A stretch of 64,000 nucleotides of DNA. It comes from Trichopria drosophilae. Its lineage: Eukaryota; Arthropoda; Insecta; Hymenoptera; Diapriidae. The position numbers and the translations under genes are program-made. Positions 59,263 through 64,000 of this stretch are shown here, in pieces; position 1 is the stretch's first letter, and each line of letters opens with the position of its first letter. Under the pieces are notes generated by a model. That model made no database searches and had not been told where the DNA came from. It was given only the letters and a program-made list of their open reading frames with translations. The stretch lies in the NCBI GenBank assembly GCA_030407085.1, contig CM059587.1:78109001-78173000 (forward strand), written 5' to 3'.

Positions 59263-61092
59263 AAATATGTTTGATAAACATTCAAACTATCTTATTATCA
59301 GTTTCAACATTTTTCTATATTTTCGTTTACATTTTTCGAAAGTAAATAAAAGTTATTTTGGATTCTCCAGATTCTTCAGAATACAAAATCGAAATCGTAC
59401 AGAAAGCTTGAAAATACTAACAACGATATGCAAAAAATTAAATACACGTCGTCAGTAAAAGTGAGGAATGAAAACAAAGGAAAGCCGAGAATAAAGAAAA
59501 AAATTATTGACGTCAATAAAATTCCAACGAAAAGTCGATTATTTTAAAATCATACGTTGGCTGAACGTTCTACGATCATTTTATTTAAAACTTGACTTAC
59601 TATATGCACCAATAACTCCACTTAGAAAACTCTTAATGTAACTTCCGCACACAATTCAGTTTCTTCATGGATCGCTCTAGAATTTCACTGGTCTAATTTG
59701 ATAAAACCGCGAGGAATTTTTAATGCGGAAATGTCTAAAAAGTTAATGATGCCGTGGTTCGCAACATTGAAACGAGAAAAGCAATTATTTTTTTCTCATA
59801 ATTTATTGTCCGTTTGTGTCTACGACGATTTAATGCTGAACTACTTGCGCATATCGTCGATTTACATTAATTCTACATAATATTCCTTTCTATTTTCTAC
59901 AATTTTGAAAACTGTTTGTACCAATTGAACTGCTGAATTTATTTACATTAAAGAAAATTAAAAAGTAACAAAATGTACAGGTTTAATAAATTCGTAAACA
60001 TATACTTAAAACAAGTTTGTCATGGCTTCGAAAGTGAAAACTGTATACAGAAAATATAAAATCTTAAAATAGCATTTCAATACTTTTTGGTTTCTGAAGA
60101 AAACAAAATTTCAAATGTCATAAAATAAATGACAAAAAAGTTGAAATTTAAGTATTCATAAGTATGTCACTCGTGTTACAAAAATCGGACATAAATCGTA
60201 CCCACAGATGTGGCTGGACATCGCGTGGGTGAAGTTGTAAAATAAGGCCTTGAGTATTTATCGTCCGCAGAATCTTAAGAGTAACCTTAATTTTATTTCG
60301 TAATTTTCGACTTTTACGATGGGATATAAATGCTTGTAACGACATGTAAAATTTATTTTTTTTTATATTCAATTTACATTAATAAATTGAATTTAGCCCT
60401 TACAAGTATAGTCATCATTTACTTTTACTGTGGAATGTTAAACAAAAAATAATTGTTGATTAAATTCGACTGCATTTCAACTGGCATTGTAGCCTGACAT
60501 AGATTAAATGTAAGTATTAGAATGAATAAGTCAATTCAACTAAATATCAAAAAATAGTTTATGAAAATCTTTGGATAATTTATTCACGGATCGTTAAGTT
60601 GAATAAGATCAAAGAATATCTTACTTTCTGGCAATCAGGTAGAAAAGCAACAACAGATAATAAAACAATTGTTTTAGAATTTTTGTATATTTATATTTTG
60701 TATAACGTTATTATTTTCAATAATGAGGTATTTTATTGTTGCAAAATGCACTTGACGTCATTATTTATAACATGATTGGCTATGTTCTTATTTGTCAATG
60801 GTACTTATAATATTAAATTAATTATTGTTATTATGAATTTCTATTGTTCATTAAAACCGTTTCGATTTTATGTGACTTTTTAAGTTCATTCTAATTCTTT
60901 TCAATTCCCGCGCAAACTTAAACAAGACCTTGCAAAAACAATTTTTTAGACGATCTTTTCTGGCGAATATTTCAAAAAGACCTGAAAACGATCTAGAAAA
61001 TATCATTTGCTCATAATACCCCGTTAAGTCCTGAATGGGCATTTTTTTCACTGCAGTTTTCAACGTTTGTATTTTATGCAAAAGAGGTTCTA
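59263..61092. other. AT-rich noncoding DNA
   Basis: No gene is supported. A minus-strand frame at 60851-61141 (96 codons) is mixed in composition but overlaps the left arm of the following inverted repeat and has no known domain. Confidence 0.35.
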
Positions 61093-61476
61093 AGAAATGT
61101 CCAAACAGGCATATCTGATGTAAAATTAACTGAACTTTCAAAACCTTTCATTAGATTTTCCAAAAAATGCAACCTTGAGGAACTATACAATTATTTCCAA
61201 AAAACATGCATGTTTCAAACTGTATTTTTAAAAAATTGAATTTTTCTTTTTTTTCAAAATGTTAATGTGTACATTTTAAAGTTCCAGTCTCGAAGAAACG
61301 ATTTCTTTACTTCAAATAAGAATTGTGAAATTATTTTAATGTGGAAAAACAATATAAATGTTTTTTTTTTTAATAATGATATGGGTTTTTATGGTTGTAT
61401 TTTTTGAAAAATCTAACAAACGATTCTGAAAGTTCAGTTAATTTTACGTCAGATATGACTGCTTGGATATTTTTTG
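61093..61476. mobile_element. Long inverted-repeat element, about 384 bp
   Basis: A left arm at 61093-61174 pairs with a right arm at 61393-61476. The arms share TAAAATTAACTGAACTTTCA exactly, and neighbouring phrases differ at only a few positions. About 60 bases outside the right arm, read on the minus strand, is TTAACCCATTAACTCCTCAA. That phrase resembles the head of the 122-bp repeat family. The element is noncoding. Confidence 0.65.
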
Positions 61477-63540
61477 GAAACTTTTTTTAATAAAAAATGC
61501 AACCTTTCAATTCTGTAATGAAAAAATGTGCATTGAGGAGTTAATGGGTTAATAGAACTATCACAGATGTAGTAAGGATCATAAAAAGTGATTCTGAAAT
61601 TATTTTGATTAATCTTAAAAACGATCTCGTAAAGATTATAAAATCGGATATTGTCATCATCTTAAATAGTGTCTTTTTGAAGAAATCAAACTACGGATAT
61701 ATTGGGGTAACATATTTCACAAGATTTTTATTTCAAGAAGTTTTTATTGTGGATGTTGAAGACAAACAAAAATATTGTTCTTGAATAACAAATGAAATGT
61801 ACAAAAATAATTTGTTAAATGCTAAATGTTAAATTTTCAACTTTTCAAAATACTTTAAATAATTTTTAAAAAATCGATGAATCTTAACGAATGTTGTCTT
61901 ATTCTTACAAGAAAAAGATTCTCAACAACTTCACCGAAGGAGTTTTAGATATTTCTAAGACTGACTTAAAATATCTCTATTTATTAGAAAATAATTATTA
62001 GTGACCTCTTATGAATAATTTTAATGATTAGGCAAAAGACTTATAAAAATTTATTTGATGAAGTTATAATGAATCTTTTTACATGCTTTCTTTTGTTGAA
62101 ATCCAGTCATATTTATTTTTGTTTACAAAGCATTAATAACATTTGAGTGAGTAACAAAAATTTTCCAAATTATTTTTGCACGTTCCAAATTTTTTAAGTA
62201 TAATAATGCTTTCTTTCTTCAACAATTTTAATGGTAACACTACCCGATAATATTTTACTTTTTGGTTGCCTTTGACAAGCGAAGTATCATTTCCGAACAG
62301 ATTTTTTGTACTGAAAACACTTGCGTCACCGTCAGCACATTTTCCTACCACGTCCCACTCTCGAGAAAAGTGAGGTTAAATGTGTAAAAATGTGAATTTC
62401 TTGCCATATTTCGATTTATTTTATAGCAAAACATTTAACCCCAGTATTCTTGAAAGTGGAACGTGATAGGAAAATTCTATTAGCTACATCCTTTTCATCA
62501 TGAAAAATCAATTCGGAAATGATATTGTATTTGTCAAAAGTAAATTCTCTTTTGCTACAACAATCTGAATGTGATTAAAACATGCACATTTTGACACATT
62601 TAATCTTACATTTCTTGAAAATCAGCTTGCACCAGCGTTTTCAGCGTAAAAAATACGTTTTAGAAATTGTACTACGATTGAAAAAGAAAAATCAGTATAG
62701 GACACTGTAATAAAAACTAAATTCTTGGAAATGTTGATAACTATTTTTCGCCAGTACATGATATCCTGGTGATCAACTTATATCAACTTAAATCTGTTTC
62801 ATTTTTTTACAGGGCGTCTTCTAATTCTGTAATGTTTTGATTCTCAAACTGTTAAAGACTTCAATATAAAAGTAAATGTGTATTTTATAATTGAAAATAA
62901 CTAAATGTTGATATTAGTCGAAGACATGATAGTCACTGGTATAACTATGTAGGACATATTTTACATTTAGTAGAAACAAGTAGTGTTTAAAACATTTCTA
63001 CTGAACATATTTTAAGACACTAGTCAATGGATTATTTTTAGATATAATTAACTCGAAATTATGTATTGTACTAGAAATATAGTATACAAATCATTTCTGA
63101 TGCAAACTAATATTTTTGTATTTCATACACGTTATTAAATAAGTAAACTCAATTAAAATAGAAATCAATATGCTTAAATTACTTATAATACTTAAAAACC
63201 TTGTTATAATTTAAAAATCAAAGGAAGTTAAAATAATCCTTGCAAGAAGTAATAAAAAAATGTATAATAAATGAGCATCTACTAGTTTTAAATTTATACG
63301 TTGAAGTATATAATTCTTGTAAATTTATTAATACATCAAAGAACATTGTATGATTTCGACTGCTTTCTCTAAAAACCAGTTTTTATATTTAATTTTTATA
63401 TTATAAATATAATTTGTAAAAAGACTACTTTAGCACGAATCATATTTTAAACATTACGAATATTATTCAGTTTTTCATATAAGGATATTTTCATAATTTA
63501 ACTAGGAAGAAAGTTTTTTAGTCTCCAATAATCAAGAAAT
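61477..63540. other. AT-rich noncoding DNA
   Basis: No gene is supported. The minus-strand frame 62133-62351 has no recognised domain. Otherwise only AT-rich, T-run sequence is seen. Confidence 0.4.
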
Positions 63541-63691
63541 AAAAGTCGGACACTAAATGAATTATTAATGATTTTTGTAAATCAAGAGTAAACAATCAGT
63601 AATTTAAGATTAGTAGAATTTAACTAATACATTATTAGTTTTTACTCTTTAATAATAAAATTATTATTAATTCAATTAGTCTCCGACTTTT
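63541..63691. mobile_element. ATTAGTAA-family MITE, complete, 151 bp
   Basis: The left end is AAAAGTCGGACACTAAATGA followed by ATTATTAATG. The right end, complemented, is AAAAGTCGGAGACTAATTGA followed by ATTAATAATA. Most of the element can fold on itself, including AAGAGTAAA in both arms. Internal words are ATTAGTAG and ATTAGTT. Confidence 0.7.
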
Positions 63692-64000
63692 CACTCTTAT
63701 ATCACTGAACGAGCTGCTAAAGCTGCACGGTTTATAACGACAATTCCTAATCTAAAATATGCCAATTAAGCAGAAACTAAATATATCTTCGCGTTCAGAT
63801 ATATTTTAGCATGATTTTGCGCGTTTTTTATATATATTTCACATTTCATCGAAGTTGGTTCAGAATTCAGTGAAAATTTGAAGTAATAAAAATGTAAGTG
63901 TAAAAGTGTTACATTAAAAAAAAACTACGTAAAATTACCTTAAAATAGATTTGGTTACTTTAGGTTTGGTACTTTAGGTTAGGAATTGACTTATCAACCG
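63692..64000. other. AT-rich noncoding DNA, window end
   Basis: No gene is supported. TTTAGGTTTGG and TTTAGGTTAGG strings lie near 63960-63982, resembling but not forming a telomeric array. Confidence 0.4.

Noticed and set aside
60851..61141. Minus-strand frame of 96 codons with mixed composition
   Set aside because: It overlaps an arm of a long inverted repeat, has no known domain and is within the length expected by chance.
1..64000. CRISPR arrays, rRNA genes, bacterial operons, known miRNA precursors
   Set aside because: No regularly spaced identical repeats with unique spacers and no rRNA-like sequence were seen. I did not recognise any well-known conserved insect miRNA by eye; a full miRNA scan was not possible.

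Overview
This is an AT-rich nuclear eukaryotic window with no confident complete protein-coding gene. Three things suggest an insect, probably a hymenopteran: short CCTAA/TTAGG strings scattered through the sequence, CpG-rich islands of a few hundred bases in a very AT-rich background, and many small palindromic or MITE-like repeats. That placement is an inference. The window fits a gene desert or a very large intron or intergenic region. No open frame carries a domain I can name with confidence.

Gene evidence is limited. At 2391-2478 (+) there is a plausible first coding exon, with a good ATG, a coding-like N-terminus and a GT donor, preceded by a leader with its own donor and acceptor. At 55852-55920 (+) a strong pyrimidine-tract acceptor opens onto a short frame that ends in a stop. 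CpG-rich islands at about 13.3-14.1 kb and 38.6-39.3 kb look like promoters with noncoding first exons that end in good GT donors. Decayed coding stretches lie at 6.7-7.2 kb and 8.8-9.4 kb (+), and a possible Ty3/gypsy-like reverse transcriptase scrap lies at about 28.4 kb (-).

Repeats are the best-supported content. (1) Three copies of a foldback element (2640-3167, 50265-50415, 57650-58145) are built from CCGACAG words in the left half and CTGTCGG words in the right half. They share a terminal GATGGGTGCGGGTC repeat and the order of the internal words. (2) A dispersed repeat has tail units of about 122 bp carrying an ATGGCGGATCCAATATGGC-like motif (17.6, 24.4, 24.8, 27.05 and 49.5 kb). (3) An ATTAGTAA-rich MITE family ends in AAAAGTSGG-like sequence (46.9, 53.2-54.5, 54.9 and 63.5 kb). 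(4) An element rich in AACGTTTATA lies at 56.5-57.2 kb. (5) Two TA-flanked CAG...CTG elements resemble pogo/Tc1 MITEs (11.4 and 12.1 kb). (6) Single long inverted repeats lie at 12.67, 45.28, 51.92 and 61.09 kb. (7) A diverged complex tandem array lies at 19.9-21.2 kb.

By region: 0-13 kb is AT-rich with repeats, one possible exon and coding relics. 13-16 kb holds CpG-rich islands. 16-27 kb is AT-rich with the tandem array and the 122-bp family. 27-56 kb alternates CpG-rich islands, which are candidate regulatory DNA, with AT-rich spacers and MITEs. 56-64 kb is AT-rich and dominated by small mobile elements. No operons, CRISPR arrays, rRNA genes or intact tRNA genes were seen.
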